Both the position numbers and the translations under genes were made by a program. This document shows, piece by piece, positions 40,879 through 49,603 of a stretch of 64,000 nt of DNA. Where the stretch lies: the NCBI GenBank assembly GCA_944383465.1, contig CALWPQ010000021.1:62001-126000 (forward strand), written 5' to 3'. The stretch is from an uncultured Clostridia bacterium. Lineage in GTDB: Bacteria > Bacillota > Clostridia > Peptostreptococcales > Anaerovoracaceae. The notes beneath the pieces are model-generated. The model was not told the origin of the DNA. It saw nothing but the letters and a program-made list of their open reading frames with translations, and searched no databases. Positions within the stretch are counted from its first letter, which is position 1, and each line of letters begins with the position of its first letter.

Positions 40879-42501
40879 ATGAGAACGATTTTAAAGAATG
40901 GCAGATGTCATACATTAAATGAAAACAATGATATAGTTGAGGCGATTTTAGCTGAAAACGGCAAAATCGCTGCGGTAGGTACAAATGAAGAGATTATGAA
41001 GCTGGCAAAAGACGGAGATGCGATAATCGACGCCGGCGGCAAGACTGTTATGCCGGGATTTTACGATAGCCATATGCACCTTTTAAGCTATGGATATAGT
41101 CTTACTATGGCATACCTTGATGACTGCAACAGCATTGAGGATGTAATAACTACACTAAAAAAATATATAGAAGACAACAATATTCCGCCGGGTACATGGG
41201 TAGAGGGAAGAGGCTGGAACGAGACGAATTATCCCGAAGGACGTATGCCGAATAGATTTGATCTTGACAGAGTTTCAACAGAGCATATGATTTCCATCGG
41301 AAGATCGTGCAGCTTTATCTGCATTACAAACACAAAAGCGCTCAGCGAGCTCGGCTTTATGGAAAAGCTGCCTGATGTTTCGTCGGGGATGGTGGAGGTT
41401 GATGAAAACGGAGTGCCGACCGGAATATTCAGAGGAGAAGCCAAGGAAGCCGTATATTCGAGACTTCCTAAACTCGGTGTCGAGAGAATAAAGCAATCAA
41501 TTGTCGCCGCCTGCGAGAAATATAAGGAAGCCGGAATCACATCGGCGGAAACAGACGATTTTGAGCTCACACGTGCGGGAGATTTCAATGATATATTAAA
41601 AGCATATAAGGAACTCGACGAAGCGGGAGAACTGCCGATAAGGGTAAATCTTATGCTTTATCTGCCGGAGGACGAGCAGCAGCAGGAATTTTACAAGTAC
41701 GGATTTAAGACAGGCGACGGCTCGGATTTTTTCCGCATTGGAAAGTTCAAGCTCCTTACGGACGGTTCACTCGGCGTAAGAGAAGCGGCTCTTCTCGAAC
41801 CTTATGCAGATGATCCGACCAATTACGGCGGACCGCTTGTGACGCAGGAAGCTATCTGCCGTAAGGTAAAGGATGCTTATGAGCACGGACTGATTACTGT
41901 ATGCGACGGTATGGGCGACTTCGGTATTTATCTTGCGCTTAAGGCGTACGAACCTATTGTTGCCGCGCATCCGGACGAAGATTTGAGATTTGGAATAGAC
42001 CACTGTCAGATCACTACAGAAGGCCTTATTGAAGAGTATGCAAGACTCGGTGTAGTTGCAGGCTGCGAACTCGTATTTGTAAAATCAGATATTGAAATTG
42101 CAGAGGACAGAGTCGGAAAGCACAGAGCGTCGCTCTCGTACAACTGGAAGAGATTTTTTGATAACGGTTGCGTAGTTGCGGCAGGCTCGGACAGTCCTGT
42201 TGAGGACTATAACCCGATGCTCGGAATAGAAGGCGCTGTAAACAGGCGCGACTGGGATAATCAGCCGCCTGAGGGCTGGTTCAGCGAGCAGTGCATAACC
42301 GTTGAGCAGGCAGTGCAGGCGTTTACAACCGGCGCGGCTTATGCCAATTACGAAGAAAACGAAAAGGGAACTATCGAGGTTGGAAAATTTGCAGACCTCA
42401 TAGTACTTTCGGACGATATATTCAGTATGAACAAGGATGACCTTGCAAAAGCAAAGGTTGAAAAAACGATTATAGGCGGAGAGCTCGTATATTCGGCTTG
42501 A
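40879..42501 (+). CDS. YtcJ-like metal-dependent amidohydrolase
   Basis: 540 residues. It has a beta-sandwich start (ILKNGRCHTLNENNDIVEAILAENGKIAAVG), GFYDSHMHLLSYG with the HxH metal site near 65, WVEGRGWNETNYPEGRMPNRFDLDRVS, and the late AAGSDSPVEDYNPMLGIEGAVNR motif. This is the amidohydrolase family 3/YtcJ (COG1574) group, mostly of unknown substrate. It sits 42 nt after deoD and may be cotranscribed. That context does not settle whether it acts on nucleobase derivatives. Confidence 0.85.
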   Translation: MRTILKNGRCHTLNENNDIVEAILAENGKIAAVGTNEEIMKLAKDGDAIIDAGGKTVMPGFYDSHMHLLSYGYSLTMAYLDDCNSIEDVITTLKKYIEDNNIPPGTWVEGRGWNETNYPEGRMPNRFDLDRVSTEHMISIGRSCSFICITNTKALSELGFMEKLPDVSSGMVEVDENGVPTGIFRGEAKEAVYSRLPKLGVERIKQSIVAACEKYKEAGITSAETDDFELTRAGDFNDILKAYKELDEAGELPIRVNLMLYLPEDEQQQEFYKYGFKTGDGSDFFRIGKFKLLTDGSLGVREAALLEPYADDPTNYGGPLVTQEAICRKVKDAYEHGLITVCDGMGDFGIYLALKAYEPIVAAHPDEDLRFGIDHCQITTEGLIEEYARLGVVAGCELVFVKSDIEIAEDRVGKHRASLSYNWKRFFDNGCVVAAGSDSPVEDYNPMLGIEGAVNRRDWDNQPPEGWFSEQCITVEQAVQAFTTGAAYANYEENEKGTIEVGKFADLIVLSDDIFSMNKDDLAKAKVEKTIIGGELVYSA

Positions 42502-42539
42502 TTATTTAATAAAATTGTTTAATAGTGATTAATTACGGT

Positions 42540-42580
42540 AAAATCGGAGGCAGCAATAATAATCTGCATCCGATTTTCTT
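42540..42580 (+). terminator. Terminator between the amidohydrolase and LD-carboxypeptidase genes
   Basis: AAAATCGGA (42540-42548) pairs with TCCGATTTT (42569-42577), with inner GGCAG/CTGC pairing. It lies between convergent genes and ends in CTTT. Confidence 0.7.
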
Positions 42581-42675
42581 TATATTCTTCCAGTACTATC
42601 TTTATATTCATTTTTTCAAAATTAAAGATCATTCCTATCATTACATTTTTGAGGTTTAGTGGTAAAAAAGATCTT

Positions 42676-43662
42676 TCAGATGATTTCTATAGTCTTTCTA
42701 TCGGTATTCATTATTATCTTACAGCCGAGCGGCAGCGTCAGCTGCGGATAGGAGTGTCCGCAGGCAAGTCCTGCAAGCACGGGAATACCAAGCGGCGAGA
42801 GAACTTCTTTAAATGTATTTAAAAGTGACGAAGCATTTGTATCAGGCGCTGCGGTGCAGCTTGGATTGTCAGGCAAGCATATACCGCGGCAGTCTTTGAA
42901 ACTTCCGAGAAGAATGCCCTGGGCGTGCGAAAAAACACCGGCGAGCATAAGCGATGTCAGCATGCGGTCAATTTTGTACGGTGGTTCGTTTATTTCCTCT
43001 ATAAATATGATCTTTCCGTCACCGTTAAAAGCGTAAGGGCTGCCGAGAGTCGACACTAAAAGTGACAGATTGCCTCCGGCAAGAGTACCGCAGGCAATGC
43101 CGCCGCAGATAGAGTTAAGCTCAAAATTATCCGCAGTGCTGCTGTATTGCGGATTTCTGATTTTCATATCGCAAGTATCGCCGAACATTGCAAAATAAAG
43201 CGATGAGAGAGTAAAATCGTCGAGAGTGCTATAGTCTATACTCGGCATAGGTGCGTGAAAGGTAACAAAGCCGCATTCTTGGTTAAAAACCGTATGCAGC
43301 GCTGTAATATCACTGTAGCCGAAAAATCTTTTGGGATTATTTCGTATTATATCATAGTTTAGGAGATTTAAAAGCCTGGGAGTGCCGTAACCTCCGCGCA
43401 GGCATATGACGCCGCTTAAGTTTTGGTCTGCAAAAGCGTTTTCGATATCGCGGGCACGGAGCGTATCGTTTCCGGCCAGATAGCCGTAGTTTTCCACACA
43501 CGATGGAAACAGTCTGGGCTCAAGTCCCAGCGCCTTTATTGACATAACCGCGCGGCGCAGGATGCCGGGTGCGGGAGGCGAAGAAGGCGCGATGAGCGCG
43601 ACACTATCACCTTTTTTCAGAGGTCGTGGGATCAGAAGAGTATCCATAATTTTACTTTGCAT
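42676..43662 (-). CDS. S66-family LD-carboxypeptidase (LdcA/MccF-like)
   Basis: 328 residues from ATG 43662, with AAAGGA 10 nt upstream; the frame extends to 43701 without an SD. The N-terminal LKKGDSVALIAPSSPP, ICLRGGYGTPRLL, the nucleophile Ser in FGYSDITALH, FIEEINEPPYKIDRML (Glu) and GLACGHSYPQLTLPLG (His) give the Ser-Glu-His triad of the family. Substrates are L,D-peptides of recycled peptidoglycan (LdcA) or peptide-nucleotide antibiotics (MccF); the sequence cannot decide. Divergent from the next gene. Confidence 0.87.
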   Translation of the reverse strand: MQSKIMDTLLIPRPLKKGDSVALIAPSSPPAPGILRRAVMSIKALGLEPRLFPSCVENYGYLAGNDTLRARDIENAFADQNLSGVICLRGGYGTPRLLNLLNYDIIRNNPKRFFGYSDITALHTVFNQECGFVTFHAPMPSIDYSTLDDFTLSSLYFAMFGDTCDMKIRNPQYSSTADNFELNSICGGIACGTLAGGNLSLLVSTLGSPYAFNGDGKIIFIEEINEPPYKIDRMLTSLMLAGVFSHAQGILLGSFKDCRGICLPDNPSCTAAPDTNASSLLNTFKEVLSPLGIPVLAGLACGHSYPQLTLPLGCKIIMNTDRKTIEII

Positions 43663-43728
43663 TGTGGACACATCCTTTCGTATATGATAAAATAAAGTCA
43701 TTGAAATACAAGGAAAGAAGGCTTACGC

Positions 43729-45519
43729 ATGGAAACGTATAATAATGTATGCGAAGACGGTAATAGTTTATACCTAGGCAAATATCACAAAGTGCGGCAA
43801 ATAAAAACGCTCAAGGAATTTATCGCAGGCAGCCATAAACTTTATAAGGAAAACACGGCGTTTCTCACAAAGGATAAAAAGGGAGGAGATTATAGAGAAA
43901 TAACATACGACAGCTTTAAAGGAGATGTCGATGCGCTCGGTACAAAACTTATAGATATGGGGCTCAAAGGCAGAAAAATAGCTGTCATAGGTGAAAACTG
44001 CTATGATTGGGTGACTGCGTATTTTGCTGTCACAGCAGGTACTGGAGTCATAGTGCCTCTCGATAAGGAATTATCGAAGGAAGAAATAAAGCGTCTCATT
44101 GATACCGCCGAATGCAGCGCTGTATTTTATACGAATACATACAGTAAAATTTTTGAAAATATAGATATAGAATTCAAGTTTGAAATGTCTGTATATGAAG
44201 ATATGCGCAGCAATCAAAATGAAGCGGAAATACGAAATCTCATTGAAAGCGGAAAAGAGCTCATCGAAAGCGGAGACAGACGTTTTATCGATGCGGAAGT
44301 TGCGCCAGAGCAGCTGTGCAGTCTGATATTTACATCAGGAACGACGGGAACGCCAAAGGCGGTAATGCTCAGCCATAATAATATCGCTTCAAATATTATG
44401 AATACGGCTAAGATATTTGAAATAAAGGAAACAGACAGGTCTCTTTCAATACTGCCTATTCATCATACATTTGAATCGACTATCGGAATTATGGGACTTT
44501 TGTTCAAGGGTGGTTCGATAGCTTTCTTTGAAGGCTTAAGATACCTTAATAAAAATCTGACTGAGGCACAGTGCACGGTGCTTATCGGAGTACCGCTCAT
44601 ATTTGAAAATCTCTATGCGAAGATCTGGAAAACAGCTAAAAAAGAGAAAAAAGACAAGCTTCTTAAAAATGCGGTCAAAATGGGAAGAACTCTTAAAGCT
44701 GTGGGGATAGATGCACATAAGCTGCTCTTTAAGTCGGTTTATAAACCGCTTGGCGGCAAACTGCGCATAATCCTTTCGGGAGCGGCGGCTCTTGATCCTA
44801 AGGTAGCGAGAGGTTTTCACGATCTTGGTTTTGTATTTTCACAAGGATATGGGCTTACTGAAACTGCGCCTCTTGTTGCAGGAATTCCGGATTTTGAAAC
44901 ATATATAAACGGATATAAAAAGGCAGGCTCATGCGGCCCTGCGCTTCCTCAGGGTGAGCTCAGAATAGACAGACCTAATGATGATGGCATAGGCGAGATT
45001 ATGTACAAAGGTCCAAATGTGATGATGGGATATTATAATATGCCCGAGGAGACTGCTGAAGTGCTGCAGGACGGCTGGTTTGCAACGGGCGATCTCGGTT
45101 TCCTCGATGAAAATGGCTGGCTTTATATAACGGGCAGGAAAAAGAATGTCATCGTAACAAAGACGGGCAAGAATATATATCCTGAAGAAATAGAAAAATA
45201 TCTTGCAGATATTGACTATATTTCCGAATGTATGGTATACGGTACGGACAGTGAAGACGGCAACGACACTATCGTAAGCGTGCAGGTGCGTATAAATGAC
45301 GAGGCCGTGGAGGAAGCAATAGGCAAAAATTATTCCGATGAGGAAGTTTACAAGCTGATAAGGGCAGAAATAGCTGATATTAATATGAAACTGCCGAATT
45401 GGAATCGCATAAGACACATAGTAATACGCAAGACTGATTTTATAAAAACAACGACTAAGAAAATAAAAAGGCAGGATAATATCGAACTGCTCGATGAAGA
45501 TATGTTTACATTAAAATAA
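43729..45519 (+). CDS. Long-chain acyl-CoA synthetase (FAA1-like)
   Basis: 596 residues. AMP-binding motifs LIFTSGTTGTPKAVMLSH (near 200), the SILPIHHTFE region, GYGLTETAPLV (near 378), GWFATGDLGFLDENGWLYITGRKKNVIV (near 453) and a late catalytic lysine region (TTTKKIKRQD). The segment IWKTAKKEKKDKLLKNAVKMG is the lysine-rich insert usual in long-chain synthetases. It activates fatty acids with ATP and CoA at the membrane. It is the second acyl-CoA synthetase in the window. Confidence 0.88.
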   Translation: METYNNVCEDGNSLYLGKYHKVRQIKTLKEFIAGSHKLYKENTAFLTKDKKGGDYREITYDSFKGDVDALGTKLIDMGLKGRKIAVIGENCYDWVTAYFAVTAGTGVIVPLDKELSKEEIKRLIDTAECSAVFYTNTYSKIFENIDIEFKFEMSVYEDMRSNQNEAEIRNLIESGKELIESGDRRFIDAEVAPEQLCSLIFTSGTTGTPKAVMLSHNNIASNIMNTAKIFEIKETDRSLSILPIHHTFESTIGIMGLLFKGGSIAFFEGLRYLNKNLTEAQCTVLIGVPLIFENLYAKIWKTAKKEKKDKLLKNAVKMGRTLKAVGIDAHKLLFKSVYKPLGGKLRIILSGAAALDPKVARGFHDLGFVFSQGYGLTETAPLVAGIPDFETYINGYKKAGSCGPALPQGELRIDRPNDDGIGEIMYKGPNVMMGYYNMPEETAEVLQDGWFATGDLGFLDENGWLYITGRKKNVIVTKTGKNIYPEEIEKYLADIDYISECMVYGTDSEDGNDTIVSVQVRINDEAVEEAIGKNYSDEEVYKLIRAEIADINMKLPNWNRIRHIVIRKTDFIKTTTKKIKRQDNIELLDEDMFTLK

Positions 45520-45540
45520 AGCGAATAAAGTATCATTTGT

Positions 45541-45580
45541 ACCTCGCAGTCATAAAATTTAATGATTGTGAGGTGTTTTT
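45541..45580 (+). terminator. Terminator-like hairpin that covers the SD of the next gene
   Basis: ACCTCGCAGTCAT (45541-45553) pairs with ATGATTGTGAGGT (45562-45574), 13 bp with two G-U, then GTTTTT, directly before the ATG at 45581. The GAGGTG that serves as SD lies in the 3' arm. It can act as a terminator for the upstream gene and as a translational block for the downstream one. Confidence 0.7.
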
Positions 45581-46825
45581 ATGTCAGATATATATCTTAA
45601 AAATGAAATCGAAGAAGCAAATAAGTGGGCTGTAGACATATATAGAAAAATACATATGTATCCCGAAACAGGAAACGAGGAATACAGGACAGCGGCACTT
45701 GTTGAGGCGCAGCTCGCTGAAATCGGCCTTGTTTGCCAAAGACCGCTTCTGACATCTGTAACAGCAGAGCAGCATGCGGCTGAGAATATCAAAGCAGAGA
45801 AAATGGTAAGCGCAGGTAAAAACAAAAATCGCTTAGTTATGCGCTGCGAGCTCGATGCTATAGATATAAAGGAGGAAACAGGACTTCATCATGCGTCTTG
45901 CAGAGAGGGATTTATGCACGCTTGCGGACATGATGTGCATATCGCTGTAATACTTGGAACAGCAAGGGTTTTATCAAAAATTAAAAATAAACTTAGTATA
46001 GATATTAAGTATATATTTCAGCAAGATGAGGAAGGAAACGGTAAGGGTAAGGATATTGTAGCTCTCGGAGAAATATGTGAAAACGATATCGTGCTTGGAC
46101 TTCATGTAAGACCGTCTCTTGCAAGCGGCAGCATAGGGATAAAAAAAGGAATTATGAATGGTGCGTCTTTGATGTTTGATATAAAGATAGATGGTAAAAC
46201 AAGCCACGGCGCTATGCCGCATCTCGGCCGTGATGCTGTTGCAGCAGCTTCTGCAATTGTTTATACGGTGTACGCTTCCGTATGCCGCCGTATAGATCCG
46301 GTGCGCGCACATCTTGTGTCTTTTGGCAGCATAAAAGGCGGCATTCGCCGCAATGTGATAGGAGGAAGCGCCGAGCTTTCAGGAATTATCCGTGCAGAAA
46401 ACACAGAAATGTGCAAATTTATTGGTGTAGAAATTGAAAAAGCAGCAAAAAACATAGCAGAAATATACGGGTGCAGCGCGCAGGCGATTTTTACGGAAGG
46501 CTATCCGCCGCTGATAAACGATGCAGGCGTTACGGAAATGCTGCGAGATGCTGTAAATGATTATAATAAGAAGAGCATAATGGATGAGATTAAAATTACG
46601 GAAGTGGAGGATTTTTCCCTTACTGTAGACGACTTTGCATATTATCTCGAAAAAGCAAGGGGCACATACTTTTACCTTGGAAGCGGCTTTCCGGGAAAGG
46701 AAAACAGCGATATACATACGAGCACTTTTTGTGCGGACGAAAGCTGTATCAAAGTCGGAATAACGGCGCTGACTGCGGCTGTACTTAAGATAAATAAAGA
46801 TAAAAGTATTTTTTCAAAAATATAA
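45581..46825 (+). CDS. M20-family amidohydrolase/peptidase
   Basis: 414 residues, M20D-like (HipO/AbgB/IAA-amidohydrolase group). Seen: the N-terminal YRKIHMYPETGNEEYRTA, metal motifs LVMRCELDAIDIKEETGLHHAS and FMHACGHDVHIAVILGTA, QQDEEGNGKG near 146, GLHVRPSLASGSIG and the C-terminal SDIHTSTFCADE. Such enzymes hydrolyse N-acyl amino acids or aminoacyl conjugates. The substrate is unknown. Expression is probably limited by the hairpin over its SD. Confidence 0.85.
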   Translation: MSDIYLKNEIEEANKWAVDIYRKIHMYPETGNEEYRTAALVEAQLAEIGLVCQRPLLTSVTAEQHAAENIKAEKMVSAGKNKNRLVMRCELDAIDIKEETGLHHASCREGFMHACGHDVHIAVILGTARVLSKIKNKLSIDIKYIFQQDEEGNGKGKDIVALGEICENDIVLGLHVRPSLASGSIGIKKGIMNGASLMFDIKIDGKTSHGAMPHLGRDAVAAASAIVYTVYASVCRRIDPVRAHLVSFGSIKGGIRRNVIGGSAELSGIIRAENTEMCKFIGVEIEKAAKNIAEIYGCSAQAIFTEGYPPLINDAGVTEMLRDAVNDYNKKSIMDEIKITEVEDFSLTVDDFAYYLEKARGTYFYLGSGFPGKENSDIHTSTFCADESCIKVGITALTAAVLKINKDKSIFSKI

Positions 46826-46858
46826 AAAACGAAGGGAGACACATCCTTCGTTTTTTTT
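46826..46858 (+). terminator. Bidirectional terminator between M20 and rpsT
   Basis: AAAACGAAGG (46826-46835) pairs with CCTTCGTTTT (46845-46854), with T runs on both strands (8 T's on +, TTTTTTA on -). Confidence 0.85.
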
Positions 46859-46910
46859 ACTCACAAGTAAATGCGCATTTAACTTATGCGCCGGTGGGGA
46901 CGGGTGAGTT

Positions 46911-47174
46911 TTATTTCGCGTTGTTGAACTGCTTTGTAAGTCTGCTGACCTTTCTCGAAGCAGTATTTTTATGGATGGTTCCCTTTGATGCTGCCTGCAT
47001 AAGCTTTTTCTCGGCAAGCTTAAGCTTTTCGCCGGCAGTTTCCATATTGCCTTCGGCAAGAGCTGCTTCAAAATCCTTTAAAACAGTCTTAAGATGATTC
47101 TTAATTCTTCTGTTTCTTGCAGTCTTTTTATCAATAACACTGATTCTTTTTTTTGCGGATTTAATATTTGCCAT
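46911..47174 (-). CDS. rpsT: 30S ribosomal protein S20
   Basis: 87 residues, start MANIKSAKKRISVIDKKTARNRRIKN, highly basic and helical, the standard S20 length. It binds 16S rRNA early in 30S assembly. It lies divergent from gpr, the same arrangement as in Bacillus. Confidence 0.97.
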   Translation of the reverse strand: MANIKSAKKRISVIDKKTARNRRIKNHLKTVLKDFEAALAEGNMETAGEKLKLAEKKLMQAASKGTIHKNTASRKVSRLTKQFNNAK

Positions 47175-47228
47175 TTTTTAATTCACCCCACTTTTCATTA
47201 AATTTTTTAAGCAAATTTCGCAACAATA

Positions 47229-47257
47229 AGTATATATGAATAAAAGCAAAAAATCAA
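47229..47257 (-). promoter_or_regulatory. Promoter of rpsT
   Basis: On the minus strand, TTGATT (47257-47252) and TATACT (47234-47229) are 17 nt apart, about 55 bp before the rpsT ATG. The gpr side of the gap shows no sigma-G-like pair that I can support. Confidence 0.65.
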
Positions 47258-47294
47258 GGGGAAAATCCAAATATATATTTTGTGGGAGGAAAAA

Positions 47295-48248
47295 ATGAAA
47301 TACAGAACCGATCTGGCGCTTGAATGCGTGCAAATGTACGATGAGGACAGAAAAAAGAAGACGAATGCGGAAGCGGGAACTGATAGTGAGCATAAAACGT
47401 CAAGCGAAAAGTCCAAAGGAAGTTTGAGCGATATACCGGGTGTAAAGTGTATAGAAGAGGAGATTGACGGCGACATAAAGGTTACGAGAATAGAGATAAC
47501 AGACGAGACGGGGGAAGCGCTGCTTGGCAAAAAACGCGGCAGCTACATTACTCTCGAAATCGACGGCATCATCGACGGAAAAGAAGGAATAAAAGAACGG
47601 GCTGCGCGGGCACTTGCAGACGAGCTTAAAAATTTCATAAAATTTCATTATCATTTGAAGGCGCTGGTCATCGGCCTTGGAAATGAAAAGGTAACTCCCG
47701 ATGCACTTGGACCTTATGCGGTGTCCAAGATGAAAATTACGAGGCATCTTTTTCTCATGTATGAGTGCGACGGAGATTCGGAAATGGCCAACGTCAGCAG
47801 TTTTATTCCCGGCGTTATGGGCACAACAGGTATAGAAACGGCAGACCTGATAAAAAAAGCGGTTGAAGTAGTAGATCCAGAGGTTGTTATCATAGTAGAC
47901 TCACTTGCGGCACGCGACATAAGCCGCGTCAATACCACAGTGCAGATAAACGATACGGGCATAAATCCCGGAAGCGGTATGGGAAACAGCAGAAGAGAAA
48001 TAAGCGAGGCTACTGTGGGAAAGAGAGTAATTTCAATCGGTGTACCTACCGTAATCGACGCCAATACACTCGTGCTCGATGCGCTTTCAGGATTTAATGA
48101 AGCCGAGGATAAAATTGAAGATTATATAGCGCAGAATCCGCAGGAGCTCGTGGTGACATCGACTGATATAGACCTTGTGATAAAAGATTTCTCGGATATT
48201 ATAGCAAACGGTGTTAATATAACACTGCACCCCGGCATATATATTTAA
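47295..48248 (+). CDS. gpr: Germination protease GPR
   Basis: 317 residues from ATG 47295 (GGGAGGA upstream); an in-frame codon at 47280 lies before the SD. It degrades small acid-soluble spore proteins during germination and is made in the forespore as a zymogen. Typical GPR features: MKYRTDLALEC start, LVIGLGNEKVTPDALGPYAVSKM, the FIPGVMGTTGIETADLI segment, the IIVDSLAARDISRVNTTVQINDTGINPGSGMGN core and GVPTVIDANTLV. It is first in a spore operon with spoIIP. Confidence 0.95.
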   Translation: MKYRTDLALECVQMYDEDRKKKTNAEAGTDSEHKTSSEKSKGSLSDIPGVKCIEEEIDGDIKVTRIEITDETGEALLGKKRGSYITLEIDGIIDGKEGIKERAARALADELKNFIKFHYHLKALVIGLGNEKVTPDALGPYAVSKMKITRHLFLMYECDGDSEMANVSSFIPGVMGTTGIETADLIKKAVEVVDPEVVIIVDSLAARDISRVNTTVQINDTGINPGSGMGNSRREISEATVGKRVISIGVPTVIDANTLVLDALSGFNEAEDKIEDYIAQNPQELVVTSTDIDLVIKDFSDIIANGVNITLHPGIYI

Positions 48249-48285
48249 GAGTATATCTCCGAAACGGGGATGAAGGGGGAAAAAG

Positions 48286-49254
48286 ATGAGAAATAAACGA
48301 GTTGCTAAGATTGCTGCTTTTGCGTACTTGCTTGCTGTGTTTTTTAGTACCGTCGCTATGGCGGACGGAGAAAATCTTCAGATTTCGGAAGGTGAACTTG
48401 GCATGATGTGCGTGGCTACGGCATATCCGGCAGTGAGCAGAGGAAACAGAGATATGACAAATGCAGGCGATGAAGCGCAGAATGATGAAAATGCAGGTAT
48501 CAACGGTATTACTGATCCGAATGCCGTGAACATAGTATTAGGACAGGCAGGAGCAAAAGGAGATGACGCTGCACAGACGGAAAGTGATACAAATGACGAC
48601 GGCGGTATGGGAACGGTAGTATCGCCTCCGGCTCTTCCCGCGGCAGGAAACGGGCAGCCGCTGGTAATAATATATCATACGCATGCGACGGAAGCATATC
48701 AGCCGATATCGACAGGGAATTTTAGAACGACGGAAGTCGAGGGCTCAGTGCGGGATGTTGGAAATGTGCTGGCAGAAGAACTCGAAAAGCTCGGAATTGG
48801 TGTGGTGCACGATACGACGCTTCATGACGCAGAATCGTACAACAAATCTTACAGCCGTTCGCTGGAAACGGCGAATTATCTCATATCACAGTATCCGTCG
48901 GCAATATTTGTGATAGACCTGCACAGGGATGCTGCGGCATATACAGGCGGTGCAGCCAAGACCGTTACGATAGATGGAAAAACTGTGGCGTCATACGCGC
49001 TTGTTGTGGGTGAGGGAAATCCGAATGCGAGCGCGCTCAAAGCCTTTGCTAATGCCGTAAACGATAAAGCGGAAGAGATGTATCCGGGATTTGGTGGTCG
49101 TATAATAAGCAAGTCTTACAAATATAATCAGTATGTGTCCGATTATCATCTCCTGCTTGAAATCGGTAACAATGAGAACAATATAAAAGAAGCAAGACTC
49201 ACAGCCAAATATTTTGCGCATGTGCTTGCAAGCGTTATCGAAGATACTTTATAA
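48286..49254 (+). CDS. spoIIP: Stage II sporulation protein P
   Basis: 322 residues. A signal-anchor (about 8-26) and a low-complexity linker (about 55-115) precede the SpoIIP amidase/endopeptidase domain with IIYHTHATEAYQP (near 128), the DLHRDAA motif near 209 and YHLLLEIGNNENNIKEA near 285; these supply the metal-binding His and Glu residues. It cleaves septal peptidoglycan with SpoIID and SpoIIM during engulfment. It is 37 nt after gpr. Confidence 0.95.
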   Translation: MRNKRVAKIAAFAYLLAVFFSTVAMADGENLQISEGELGMMCVATAYPAVSRGNRDMTNAGDEAQNDENAGINGITDPNAVNIVLGQAGAKGDDAAQTESDTNDDGGMGTVVSPPALPAAGNGQPLVIIYHTHATEAYQPISTGNFRTTEVEGSVRDVGNVLAEELEKLGIGVVHDTTLHDAESYNKSYSRSLETANYLISQYPSAIFVIDLHRDAAAYTGGAAKTVTIDGKTVASYALVVGEGNPNASALKAFANAVNDKAEEMYPGFGGRIISKSYKYNQYVSDYHLLLEIGNNENNIKEARLTAKYFAHVLASVIEDTL

Positions 49255-49347
49255 ATGATGATAATGATAAAGCTATGCATAGGCGGGCAGTGCGGATATT
49301 ATATAAATCTATAAGATATATACATAGCTGTTAAAGGAGAAATACAA

Positions 49348-49521
49348 ATGATAAGAAAACAGATAGCCATATTTTTTGTGACACTGATGCTCGTGCTCGG
49401 CTTAGTTCATGTTGACAGAGTGTGCTCACGCATATATGCGCAGGAAAGCATGAGTGAGGAGGTGACAGCGTACATTACTGATATAATTAAGCGCGAAATT
49501 GTGCAGTATTTACGCTCTTGA
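49348..49521 (+). CDS. Small membrane protein in the YqxA position
   Basis: 57 residues: MIRKQIAIFFVTLMLVLGLV, a single helix (about 6-21), then a short acidic/basic tail (SMSEEVTAYITDIIKREIVQYL). AAAGGAGA at 49333-49340 is a strong SD, so it is probably translated. It lies between spoIIP and lepA, where Bacillus has the sporulation-region gene yqxA (about twice as long). It may be a reduced counterpart; homology is not shown. Confidence 0.6.
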   Translation: MIRKQIAIFFVTLMLVLGLVHVDRVCSRIYAQESMSEEVTAYITDIIKREIVQYLRS

Positions 49522-49603
49522 ACGGATTTTCATTCTGTGATATTATAATAGTACACGCACAGCAAGCTGTGCTGTTTTATAATGTTATTATTGAGAGGAA
49601 AAT

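Noticed and set aside
47228..47290. Sigma-G promoter for gpr
   Set aside because: A GAATA-like -35 can be found, but no -10 of the right type at 17-18 bp; not convincing.
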